Source of the DNA: an uncultured Clostridia bacterium | GTDB lineage: Bacteria; Bacillota; Clostridia; Christensenellales; Aristaeellaceae | Reading direction: 5' to 3' | Assembly: GCA_934631025.1 (NCBI GenBank) | Contig: CAKTXR010000041.1 | Span: forward strand, 1-25,249 | Length of the DNA stretch: 25,249 bases | In this document: one piece after another, positions 16,153 to 23,390 of the stretch | Layout of the letters: each line of letters begins with the position of its first letter | How positions within the stretch are numbered: position 1 is the stretch's first letter | Program-made: the position numbers and the translations under genes | Notes under the pieces: model-generated | Database searches by the model: none | Told to the model about the DNA's origin: nothing | The model's input: only the letters and a program-made list of their open reading frames with translations

Positions 16153-17646
16153 ATGGCTGTTTCGTATGCGCAGTTTCTCAAATCCGGAATCGATCTGTCT
16201 TTGCTCGGCGCTCTTCCGGCGAGCCGCGCCGACGCTTACGACTGCACGCCCAAGGGCGCGCGGATATTCGCAAGGGCCGGCGTGGACGGCGTTCACTTCT
16301 GCTTCGTGCGCGGCTTTGGAAAGACGGTGTTCGCCGTCAGTCCGATGAACGGCGCGTCCGATACCGTGCATCCCGTCGCCGCGAATTTCGAGGATTTCCT
16401 GCGGCTGCTGCTCACCTGCGGCGATACCGCGGCGCTCGAGCAGGCCTGGCAGTGGGACGAAGCGCAATTCGGCGCGTTCCTGCGCGACAACCCGCCGACC
16501 GACGAGCAGAATGCCGTGCTCGACCGGCTGCGCGCGCTGCCGCTCGAGCCGATGCCCGCGCCCTGGGCGTACATCCACGCCCTGCAAGCCGATTTTGACG
16601 ATACCCTCTTCCGCTGTACTAAAGAAGAAAAAGCGCCCGCGCCCGAAAAGCCTGACGAATGGGCGGTGTATTTTGAAGGCGGCTTCTGGCGACATCATGG
16701 CCGCGACCATGCCGGACGGGAGCTTCCGCTCAACCGGCGCTTTTCGTGGGGCGGCGAGGAATGGCTTGTCCCCGCTGCGTATGTGTGCGGACGCGGCATG
16801 GTGATCGATCTGTGCCGCCGCGTCGAGCTGGAGCGGCTCCGCGCGTTCGTCGACAAGTGGGATCTGGAGGCCGAGGACGAGCTGCATCCGTATTCCGCCG
16901 ACGAGGAGCGGCTCATCGACGCGGAAAACCCGCTCACGCTCGATTTTCACGCCGAACTGCGCGTCAACGGCCGGACGCTCAAAATGAAGCACGGCTACGG
17001 CGCGGCGCACAATCCGCTGATCCTCTCCTTCGACGAGGACGAAACGCAGCCGCTCATCGCGCATTATCATCTGAACGAATCGTGCGGCTGGGCGTTCACG
17101 CGGCTCTCCTTCCCGTGGATGAAAAAGCCGAAGAGCGTCAAATCTCTCGCGCTTTCGCTCCATGCCGACGAAATTTCGCTGCCCGGCCCGTGCCTGCACC
17201 TCGAAAAGGCGGGCGACAGCGCCGTTTTCACCGATCCTGACGGACAGGCGCACACGCTCACGCTGCACGAGCGCATTGCCGAAACAACCAATCTGCGGCA
17301 GTATATGCGGCCTGACACGGCGTATCCCGAGCATTATCAGATCATCGTCTACAGCGTACAGCCCGATCTGCCCGCCATGCAGCTGATCGACACGGAAGAA
17401 AGCGATCACCCCATGCCCGCGGCCGATTCCGCATCTATCGAAACGGCGACCGGCGAAAGCGCGGCCATCGGGATCATCGGCGGCGCGGACGGCCCCACGG
17501 CGCTGTTTGTCGGCACGCCCGACCGCGACGCGGCGCAACGGCACTTGGCCTGCTCGGCGCTGCGCTTCACGCCCCGCAATGCGCTCGACTGGCGTGTCAT
17601 ATTCCGAAAAGTGCCGTTCGAGGGCACAGAAGTCGAGCTGATCTGA
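16153..17646 (+). CDS. Unrecognised protein with a C-terminal decarboxylase-beta-like GIIGGADGPT motif
   Basis: A 497-residue protein that I do not recognise as a whole. It is soluble, with no signal peptide and no long hydrophobic stretch. A central part, about 175-225, has WAVYFEGGFWRHHGR and EEWLVPAAYVCGRGMVIDLC, rich in Trp and aromatic residues. About 260-420 looks beta-rich (DFHAELRVNGRTLKMKHG, LILSFDEDET). Near the C-terminus, residues 439-453 read IGIIGGADGPTALFV, very like a conserved sodium-site segment in beta subunits of Na+-pumping oxaloacetate/methylmalonyl-CoA decarboxylases, but without that protein's membrane helices. The ATG is set by AAAGGAGG 8 bases upstream. It is a single-gene unit between terminators, driven by a perfect promoter. 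Function unknown. Confidence 0.85.
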   Translation: MAVSYAQFLKSGIDLSLLGALPASRADAYDCTPKGARIFARAGVDGVHFCFVRGFGKTVFAVSPMNGASDTVHPVAANFEDFLRLLLTCGDTAALEQAWQWDEAQFGAFLRDNPPTDEQNAVLDRLRALPLEPMPAPWAYIHALQADFDDTLFRCTKEEKAPAPEKPDEWAVYFEGGFWRHHGRDHAGRELPLNRRFSWGGEEWLVPAAYVCGRGMVIDLCRRVELERLRAFVDKWDLEAEDELHPYSADEERLIDAENPLTLDFHAELRVNGRTLKMKHGYGAAHNPLILSFDEDETQPLIAHYHLNESCGWAFTRLSFPWMKKPKSVKSLALSLHADEISLPGPCLHLEKAGDSAVFTDPDGQAHTLTLHERIAETTNLRQYMRPDTAYPEHYQIIVYSVQPDLPAMQLIDTEESDHPMPAADSASIETATGESAAIGIIGGADGPTALFVGTPDRDAAQRHLACSALRFTPRNALDWRVIFRKVPFEGTEVELI

Positions 17647-17734
17647 CACGCAAACCGACAGTCAAGCCGTCGCAAAGGAACGCGAATTACAGCGGCTCTC
17701 TCTTCAGGTGATCAGCCTGATTGCTCCATAACGC

Positions 17735-17776
17735 AAAAGCCGCTTCTCCCGAACGCATCAGGAGAAGCGGCTTTCC
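17735..17776. terminator. Bidirectional terminator between the unknown gene and the HAD gene
   Basis: A perfect 14-bp stem, AAAGCCGCTTCTCC (17736-17749) with GGAGAAGCGGCTTT (17761-17774), and an 11-base loop. T residues end the right arm on the plus strand and AAAA before the left arm gives a T-tract on the minus strand. Confidence 0.92.
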
Positions 17777-17787
17777 ATATGAGTTTG

Positions 17788-18582
17788 TCAGATCAGCCCG
17801 AAGTGCTTCAGGCCGTATTCGATGCCCTCGTCGCACACGCACCGCGTGACGAACGCCGCGTATGGCTCCAGCACCGCCGCGTGATCGCCCATCGCGACGC
17901 CGTGGCCGACCGCCCTGAACATGGACAGGTCATTTTCGCCGTCGCCAAAGGCATAGGTGTTCTCGACCGGCAGATGAAAGTGCTCTATGACCGCCTTCAC
18001 GCCGACCGACTTGTCAAAGCCGCGCACGGTCACATCGGCGCAGTTCGACGTGCGCTGGCAGGCGAATACCAGCTCGCCGAATTCCTCATGCAGCGCCCTG
18101 ATCTCTTCGTCGTTGTGATAGAGCACGCTGAACTTGTAGCCCACCGGCGTTTCATTCGGCTCAATCTGTCGGAACGCTTTCGCCGGAATGGAGTAGGTCT
18201 CCAGCCATTTGAGGAAATCGGGCGCCTGCATATCGGGCGTAAGGCACTTGACCGGATTGTCTATGCCATAGGCGATGCCCATTGCGTCCAGCCGCGCGGT
18301 AAAGCGCCGCATCGTCTCCGCTTCCACCGGGCAGTTGAGGATTTCCTCGCCGTTCACCGTGACATAGGTGCCGTTCGACGTGACCATGCCGTCGAATTCA
18401 GCGCCGGATTCGCTGCCGTAGCTCACGGCGCGTCCCGAGCAGAGCATCGCCAGATAGCCGTTCGCACGCAGCTGCGCCATGGCCCGCCGCGTAGCCTGCG
18501 TCGTTACAGGAATCCCCGCCGCCACGTCGGTCAGCGTGCCGTCATAATCGAAAAACACCGCGCCTTTGTAATTCATGCTCAT
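17788..18582 (-). CDS. HAD-superfamily phosphatase, Cof/subclass IIB type
   Basis: A 264-residue Mg2+-dependent phosphatase, probably acting on sugar phosphates. Motif I is VFFDYDGTLTD with nucleophile D12 and acid/base D14; motif II is in MLCSGRA (Ser); a Lys lies in DKSVGVKAV; motif III is FGDGENDLSMF. The cap between (about 80-190) is of the IIB type. Its ATG overlaps the stop of the allulose epimerase gene (ATGA), so the two are translationally coupled. It is the last gene of the six-gene operon. An obvious idea is dephosphorylation of an allulose, fructose or related phosphate, but nothing in the sequence fixes the substrate. Confidence 0.9.
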   Translation of the reverse strand: MSMNYKGAVFFDYDGTLTDVAAGIPVTTQATRRAMAQLRANGYLAMLCSGRAVSYGSESGAEFDGMVTSNGTYVTVNGEEILNCPVEAETMRRFTARLDAMGIAYGIDNPVKCLTPDMQAPDFLKWLETYSIPAKAFRQIEPNETPVGYKFSVLYHNDEEIRALHEEFGELVFACQRTSNCADVTVRGFDKSVGVKAVIEHFHLPVENTYAFGDGENDLSMFRAVGHGVAMGDHAAVLEPYAAFVTRCVCDEGIEYGLKHFGLI

Positions 18583-19454
18583 TTTCCCTCTTCAAACATA
18601 TATCGCTCGAACGCCACCGATTTGGCCGCGTCGCGATCGAGCGTCTCGATGTCCGCGCCCTCGCTCAGGTCGCGCCAGATCTTGATGTCGCTGCCGACCC
18701 TGCCGCCCATGCGCACGAACGGCTCCATGCATACCGTGCCGTCATAGCCGATCTCGCGCAGCGCCTCGCCGATCTCGCGCCACGGCATACGGCCCTGTCC
18801 GGGCACGCGGCGGTTGCATTCGCCGGTATGGAAGTGTCCCATCAGCCCCTTCGCGCTGCGGATCGCGCCGCCCATGGAGTCCTCCTCGATGTTCATGTGG
18901 AAGGTGTCCAGCATCAGCCGAACCGCCGGCACGTCCACCTCGCGCACGAACGCCGCGCCCTCCGCCGCCGTGTTGAGCAGATAGCCCTCGAAGCGGTTGA
19001 GCACCTCAAGGCAATAGTCCACGCCGCAGTCGCCGGCCACGCGGCCGATCTCGCGCACATTTTTGACCGAGCGCGCCCAGTCGCCCGCCTTGTTGATGGG
19101 CCTGCTATAATCCACCGGCCAGTAGCTGTAAATGCCGCCGCCGATCGTGTGAATATCCAGCTTTTCCAGCCGCTGAAGAAGCTCGGTAAAGAAGCCCTTG
19201 GCGTTCTTCACAATCGCGGGATCGGCGCTGGCGAGGTTCTGCTCCGCCGAGGGGCCGTGACCCGCCGTCAGGAAGACGCCGTTGTCCTTCGCCGCCTGAC
19301 GCACGTCCTTCATCTGCTGCTCGCTCCAGCCGTTGATCGGCGTGCAGGCGATCTCGAGGAAATCAAAGCCCAATCTGGCCGCCTTTTCGATATAGGGAAT
19401 GTAATCGGCCGCCCATTCCTGCTCCCAATACGCGTAATAGATGCCGTATTTCAT
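18579..19454 (-). CDS. D-allulose (D-psicose) 3-epimerase
   Basis: A 291-residue TIM-barrel ketose 3-epimerase that interconverts D-fructose and D-allulose (or D-tagatose and D-sorbose). The N-terminus MKYGIYYAYWEQEWAADY is the hallmark of the family. The four metal ligands are at the canonical positions: E150 (LEVLNRFE), D183 (LMLDTFHMNIEE), H209 (GHFHTGECNR) and E244 (CMEPFVRMGG). E156 and R215 also match the substrate-binding positions. The loop after strand 2 (ACTPINGWSEQQ) differs from the characterised clostridial enzymes as I remember them, and might shift substrate preference. AGGAGG precedes the ATG. It starts 11 bases after the lplA stop and overlaps the HAD gene by 4 bases, so it is in one transcript with the lipoylation genes. 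Confidence 0.95.
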   Translation of the reverse strand: MKYGIYYAYWEQEWAADYIPYIEKAARLGFDFLEIACTPINGWSEQQMKDVRQAAKDNGVFLTAGHGPSAEQNLASADPAIVKNAKGFFTELLQRLEKLDIHTIGGGIYSYWPVDYSRPINKAGDWARSVKNVREIGRVAGDCGVDYCLEVLNRFEGYLLNTAAEGAAFVREVDVPAVRLMLDTFHMNIEEDSMGGAIRSAKGLMGHFHTGECNRRVPGQGRMPWREIGEALREIGYDGTVCMEPFVRMGGRVGSDIKIWRDLSEGADIETLDRDAAKSVAFERYMFEEGK

Positions 19455-19465
19455 GCCGCCGCCTC

Positions 19466-20446
19466 CTATTGCGTGATCGTCTTGGCCATGTCCGCGGCGC
19501 TGATGGCATGGATTGCGCCGTCATAGCCGCATTCTTTCAGTCGATTCAGGATTGCGTCGTATTCGAACGCACAGCCGGTCAGCGCGTCCGCGAGCGTTTC
19601 GGCGCGCGCTTCGGCAAAGAAATCGCCGCTCACTGACGCGCCCGTGATTGCGCCCCTCTTCACGTCCAGACAGAACGTAATCCTGCCGCCGGCAAAACGC
19701 CCGGTTTTCGTCAGGCTGAAGCGCGGGTTCATGCCGTATTTGCTCCGCCACGACGCGAATTTCTCGTCCGCAAGGACGCGCGCGGCGGCCTTGTCCGCGT
19801 CCGTCAGCTCATAGACGGCGCTGCTGCCATTCATGATGTATTTCACCATGTGCCGCTTGAACGCTTCCGCGTCCATGGGCGCTTTGAGGTGCTCCGATAT
19901 GTTGGTCACGCGCTCGCGCACCGACTTGATGCTCTTCGATATGATCTTGTATTCGTCCACCGTCGTGGAGGCGACCATCTGTGCGATGTCGGTATCGAAC
20001 AGCAGCGAGCCGTGATGCACTGTGCAGCCGCCCAGCTTGTACTGCGCGTTGCCCGAGAACTTGCGCCCGTCGATCAGCAGATCGTTGCGGCCGTTGAACG
20101 CCGCCGGCACGCCCAGCGCCCTGAGCGCATCCAGCACCGGACGCGTATACTGCTCGAACTGAATGTCCCCGCTGTCGCCCTGCTCGATGAACGTGAACTG
20201 CCAGCCGCCCATGTCGGTATAGATCGTGCCGCCGCCGCTCATGCGCCGCACGACCTGTATGCCGTGCTCCTCGGCATAGGCGCGGTTGATCTCCTCGAGC
20301 GTGTTCTGATATTTGCCCACCATGAGCGTGGGCGTGGTGCGCCAGAGCATGAACACCGTGTCGTCGAGCTTCTTCTCCGATGCGAGATAATATTCCACGC
20401 CGAAATTGTAGTAAACGTCGGTCGAGCCGGTTTCAACGTAGATCAT
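19466..20446 (-). CDS. lplA: Lipoate-protein ligase A (operon copy 2, with C-terminal accessory domain)
   Basis: A 326-residue ligase that activates lipoate with ATP to lipoyl-AMP and transfers it to the lysine of a lipoyl domain. The catalytic domain shows RRMSGGGTIYTDMGGWQFTF (67-86) and the lipoate/AMP lysine K129 in GRKFSGNAQYK, then HHGSLLFDTD. A C-terminal accessory domain of about 90 residues (WRSKYGMNPRFSLTKTGRFAGGRI onward) is present, as in full LplA enzymes that carry out both steps. The ATG overlaps the lipA stop (ATGA), so translation is coupled; no strong ribosome binding site precedes it. Together with lipA and the second ligase it serves the free lipoyl domain encoded upstream. 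Confidence 0.93.
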   Translation of the reverse strand: MIYVETGSTDVYYNFGVEYYLASEKKLDDTVFMLWRTTPTLMVGKYQNTLEEINRAYAEEHGIQVVRRMSGGGTIYTDMGGWQFTFIEQGDSGDIQFEQYTRPVLDALRALGVPAAFNGRNDLLIDGRKFSGNAQYKLGGCTVHHGSLLFDTDIAQMVASTTVDEYKIISKSIKSVRERVTNISEHLKAPMDAEAFKRHMVKYIMNGSSAVYELTDADKAAARVLADEKFASWRSKYGMNPRFSLTKTGRFAGGRITFCLDVKRGAITGASVSGDFFAEARAETLADALTGCAFEYDAILNRLKECGYDGAIHAISAADMAKTITQ

Positions 20447-21306
20447 GCCTGTTCGCCCCGCGCCGCTCCGATGGCCTCCGCCGCGCGATAGGACGAGCGC
20501 ACGAGCGGCGTGCTGGCGCAGTACTTAAAACCCTTCTCGAGCGCCTTTTTCTTGTACGCGTCGAATTCCTCCGGCGTGACATAGCGCATGAGCGGCGCGT
20601 GCTCCGGACTGGGGCGCAGATACTGGCCGATGGTCAGTATGTCGCAGCCGGTGGCCAGTATGTCGTCCATCAGCGTGTCGATCTGTTCGTCCGTCTCGCC
20701 CAGGCCGACCATGAAGCCGGTCTTGACCAGTATGTCGGGATTGCGCTTCTTGCAATAGGCCAGCACGGCCAGCGAGCGCGTGTAAATCGCCTGCGGCCGC
20801 ACCGCCGCGTATAACTCCTTCACTGTCTCGACGTTGTGATTGAGCACGTCCGGACGCGCGTCCAGCACCGTGTCGAGCGCGCGCGTGTCCAGCTTGAGAT
20901 CGGGAATCAGCACCTCGACCGTCGCGTCGGGACAAATCTCGTGCAGCGCCCGAATGACCGCCGCGAAATGCGCCGCGCCGCCGTCCGGCAGATCGTCGCG
21001 CGTCACACTGGTCACCACGACGTGCCTAAGCCCCAGCTTTTTCGCCGCTTCGGCCAGATGCCGCGGCTCCTCCGGATCGACCGGCTCGGGCGCGCCGCAG
21101 TGGATATTGCAGAAGCGGCAGTTGCGCGTGCAGTTCGCGCCCAGTATCATGAATGTCGCCGTATGCTTGCGGAAGCACTCGCCCAGATTGGGGCAGTTGG
21201 CCTCATTGCACACGGTGTTGAGCTTGAGATCCTTCATCAGCGCGGCCACCTCTTCGACCGCCGCGCGGTTATAGGGCGCTTTCAGCCATTGCGGTTTCTT
21301 TTCCAC
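20443..21306 (-). CDS. lipA: Lipoyl synthase
   Basis: A 287-residue radical SAM enzyme that inserts two sulfurs into a protein-bound octanoyl chain. The auxiliary cluster cysteines are C33, C38 and C44 in CNEANCPNLGEC, and the radical SAM cluster is C59, C63 and C66 in CTRNCRFC. The C-terminal RSSY motif (about 270-273, LVRSSYRAAE), whose Ser ligates the auxiliary cluster, is present. GTG is the start codon, 3 bases after the lipoyl-domain stop, with GAGGA about 7 bases upstream. No LipB-type octanoyltransferase is seen here, so one of the two LplA-like proteins may supply octanoylated substrate. Confidence 0.97.
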   Translation of the reverse strand: MEKKPQWLKAPYNRAAVEEVAALMKDLKLNTVCNEANCPNLGECFRKHTATFMILGANCTRNCRFCNIHCGAPEPVDPEEPRHLAEAAKKLGLRHVVVTSVTRDDLPDGGAAHFAAVIRALHEICPDATVEVLIPDLKLDTRALDTVLDARPDVLNHNVETVKELYAAVRPQAIYTRSLAVLAYCKKRNPDILVKTGFMVGLGETDEQIDTLMDDILATGCDILTIGQYLRPSPEHAPLMRYVTPEEFDAYKKKALEKGFKYCASTPLVRSSYRAAEAIGAARGEQA

Positions 21307-21309
21307 TTT

Positions 21310-21546
21310 TCATTCCTCGATTTCCGCCAGCACAGCGCCCGGCTCCAGCTCGTCGCCCTCTTCGGCCAGGAGCTTCGTGATGCGGCCCGCGTGCTCGGCC
21401 TCGATCTGATTGACCACCTTGTCGGTCTCGATTTCGTAGATCGCCTCGCCCGGCTCGAACGCATCGCCCTCGTCCTTGAGCCATGCGCATAGCACGCCCT
21501 TCTTCATCTCGGGGCGCAGGCGCGGCATCTTCAGTTCCACCTTCAT
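21310..21546 (-). CDS. Free-standing lipoyl (biotinyl/lipoyl attachment) domain protein
   Basis: A complete 78-residue protein consisting of a single lipoyl domain. The attachment lysine is K43 in EIETDKVVNQIEAEHAGRI, the E2-type ETDKV signature of 2-oxo acid dehydrogenase acyltransferases, not the GcvH type. The start has AGGAGG 8 bases upstream and the stop is followed directly by lipA, so it is not a fragment of a longer E2 gene; no catalytic or peripheral-subunit-binding domain follows. It sits between a lipoate ligase and lipoyl synthase genes and is presumably their substrate. What enzyme uses the carrier is not shown here. Confidence 0.92.
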   Translation of the reverse strand: MKVELKMPRLRPEMKKGVLCAWLKDEGDAFEPGEAIYEIETDKVVNQIEAEHAGRITKLLAEEGDELEPGAVLAEIEE

Positions 21547-21569
21547 CGCGGTATCCTCCTGTTTTTTAC

Positions 21570-22508
21570 TTATAATAAGGCCCTGTACAGCGTCTCAAGC
21601 CCGTCTAATCCCGCAAGAGACGCGCGAATATCCTCAATCTCCAGCCTTTGCCCAGTCAGCCGCCGCGCCGCTTCATCCAGCACGGGCCGCGCCGCGTCAA
21701 AGGCGATCGTCTCGATCACGCCGCGCCGCGCCGCATAGGAAAGCCCCACGCACGCGCCGTTCAGCATGAATTCCGTCTCGCAGGAAAACGCGGGCGAGCG
21801 CGCGAACGTCCAATCCCACGTCTCGTATTTTTCGGCCGCCAGAGCGCGTATCTCATCAAGCGCGCTTTCATCGGGACGCAGCGTCTCCGCATCACCCGCC
21901 AGCCGATCGCGCAAACGCGCCATAAATTCAGCGGTATCGGGTGCATCCGTCAGGCAGGCGCGCATATTGGCGACCGGCCACGGGGTCGACTGAATTCCCT
22001 TCGACGTGAACTTGCCCCGCCGACCGTCGGCCAGCGCGTGGAGCGCCTTGAGATCGGTGTCATAGAGCAGCGTGCCGTGGTGCAGCACGCGCCCCTTCGC
22101 GGTTTTCTGCGCGCTGCCGGACACCTTCAGGCCGTTCACGGCGATGTCGCAGGTGCGGTTCATGGCCGCCGGTATGCCCAGATCGTTCAGCGCTGCGACG
22201 ACCGGCGCAATGAAGCGCGCGTAGTCCACCGCACCGTCCGCCGGCGCGATGACGCTGTAATTGACGTTGCCCAGATCGTGATAGACCGTGCCGCCGCCGC
22301 TGATGCGCCGAATCACCCTTACGCCCTGCTCGGCCGCGCGCAGCATATCCACCTCGGCAAACGCGTTCTGATAGCAGCCGCAAACCACGGCGGGCGCATT
22401 GCGCCAGAGCATGAGCAGCGTCTCGTCCGGCGCGACGCGTTCAAAGACATATTCCTCAAGCGCCTGATTGAAGGCGGGATCGTGCGCGTCGTTTTCGATA
22501 TAGATCAC
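21570..22508 (-). CDS. Lipoate-protein ligase/octanoyltransferase family protein (operon copy 1)
   Basis: A 312-residue member of the BPL/LplA/LipB fold. It shows RRISGGGTVYHDLGNVNYSV (67-86), the active lysine K128 in NGLKVSGSAQ, HHGTLLYDTDLKAL, and a C-terminal accessory region (YETWDWTFARSPAFSCETEFMLNGACVGLSY). GTG at 22508 is chosen because GGAGGGAGGAG stands just upstream; the longer in-frame ATG at 22580 would run back through the promoter. It is clearly a paralogue of the ligase at 19466-20446 but diverged. It may be a lipoate ligase, or an octanoyltransferase or amidotransferase of the LipM/LipL kind; the sequence alone does not settle which. First gene of the six-gene operon. Confidence 0.9.
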   Translation of the reverse strand: MIYIENDAHDPAFNQALEEYVFERVAPDETLLMLWRNAPAVVCGCYQNAFAEVDMLRAAEQGVRVIRRISGGGTVYHDLGNVNYSVIAPADGAVDYARFIAPVVAALNDLGIPAAMNRTCDIAVNGLKVSGSAQKTAKGRVLHHGTLLYDTDLKALHALADGRRGKFTSKGIQSTPWPVANMRACLTDAPDTAEFMARLRDRLAGDAETLRPDESALDEIRALAAEKYETWDWTFARSPAFSCETEFMLNGACVGLSYAARRGVIETIAFDAARPVLDEAARRLTGQRLEIEDIRASLAGLDGLETLYRALL

Positions 22509-22551
22509 AGCCGCTCCTCCCTCCGCCGACAGGCGCATTGACGCTTCTCTT

Positions 22552-22580
22552 ATTATACCAATGCCCGCGGCCAAATGCAA
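22552..22580 (-). promoter_or_regulatory. Promoter of the lipoylation/allulose operon
   Basis: On the minus strand, TTGCAT (22575-22580), a 17-base spacer and TATAAT (22552-22557) preceded by TGG, an extended -10. It is 43 bases before the GTG of the first ligase gene. I see no second promoter inside the operon. The 150 bases between it and the next terminator (22581-22730) hold nothing I recognise. Confidence 0.8.
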
Positions 22581-22730
22581 GAGCGCGGCTCAAAAAGGAA
22601 GGCCTGCAAATTCGGCATATGCAAACACCACTCTCCAACTCGCTTTCCAGAGCACTGGACTGAAGATTCATCAAGGCCAAATCACTGATCTGCGGCATCT
22701 TAAAACGCTCTCAAAACCGCCGCACAGCAT

Positions 22731-22765
22731 AAAAAGCGGGCGGCATCGCTTGCCGTCCGCTTTTT
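22731..22765 (-). terminator. Rho-independent terminator after the CD1247-family gene
   Basis: On the minus strand AAAAAGCGGACGGC pairs with GCCGCCCGCTTTTT (one mismatch, 7-base loop), ending in a T-tract. It separates the aminopeptidase/efp group from the lipoylation operon promoter. Confidence 0.88.
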
Positions 22766-22779
22766 TGATGATTGCGGGA

Positions 22780-23343
22780 TTATTTGTCCTCGTCGGGCGT
22801 TTCGTCGGCCAGATGCGCGACGGGGATTTCCTCGTCGTCCTCATAGTCCGGCACGACGTGGACGCGCGCCTCGCAGCGCGGGCAGATGTGGAACACATCG
22901 TCGCCCAGCTCGTCCTCCTTCACATAGAAGGAAGCCTTGCAATTCGGGCAGATGCACTCGACGAAGATGTTGTCCTCGTCGTAATCATCCTCATCCTCGC
23001 CGCAGCCCTCGCAGGCGCTGCAATCGCCCTCGCACGCGAAATCGTCCTCATCCTCGTCGTCCGCTTCGGCGAAGGACATTTCGTCGTCGTCAGTCTCATC
23101 GTCGTCGTCCTCGTCGTCGGAGAGAAGCGCGTCCTCCATCTCGCTCAGGGATTCGTCGATGCTGTCGACGTATTCGCTCAGCTCTTCCTGAGAATCGGAA
23201 ACGCGGCCAATCTCCTCAGCCATATCGTCCAGCAGCTCGACAATCTTGTCCAAGAGCTTACCCTGGTCCGATTCCGTATCGAACTTCATGCCCTCCATGA
23301 GGCCGCGAATATAGGAAACCTTATCGGTCAGATGACTTGCCAT
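22780..23343 (-). CDS. CD1247-family acidic protein with zinc-ribbon
   Basis: A 187-residue cytoplasmic protein conserved in Clostridia and known only as the CD1247 N-terminal domain family. The N-terminus MASHLTDKVSYIRGLMEGM plus an amphipathic, coiled-coil-like helix runs to about residue 72. A very acidic Asp/Glu linker (73-128) contains a Cys cluster, C104, C108, C111 and C114. A zinc ribbon follows, C130/C132/C135 and C154/C157, in ECICPNCKASFYVKEDELGDDVFHICPRCEARV-type spacing. AGGAGG precedes the ATG. It lies 47 bases after efp and likely shares its transcript. Function unknown; the ribbon suggests contact with RNA polymerase, a nucleic acid or another protein. Confidence 0.85.
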   Translation of the reverse strand: MASHLTDKVSYIRGLMEGMKFDTESDQGKLLDKIVELLDDMAEEIGRVSDSQEELSEYVDSIDESLSEMEDALLSDDEDDDDETDDDEMSFAEADDEDEDDFACEGDCSACEGCGEDEDDYDEDNIFVECICPNCKASFYVKEDELGDDVFHICPRCEARVHVVPDYEDDEEIPVAHLADETPDEDK

Positions 23344-23390
23344 ATCGATTCCTCCTCATCTCTTCAAGCTGAAATCATGAAAAAGCGCAA

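Noticed and set aside
17788..19454. Treating the epimerase/HAD pair as a separate operon
   Set aside because: Only 11 bases separate the epimerase start from the upstream ligase stop, with no visible promoter or terminator, so one transcript is the simpler reading.
21310..21546. GcvH, the glycine cleavage H protein
   Set aside because: The protein is only 78 residues long against about 125 for GcvH, and has the E2-type ETDKV motif.
21570..22580. A longer version of the first ligase starting at an ATG at 22580
   Set aside because: The added 24 residues would be read through the promoter -10 and the ribosome binding site, and do not fit the family N-terminus, which begins at the VIYIEND segment.
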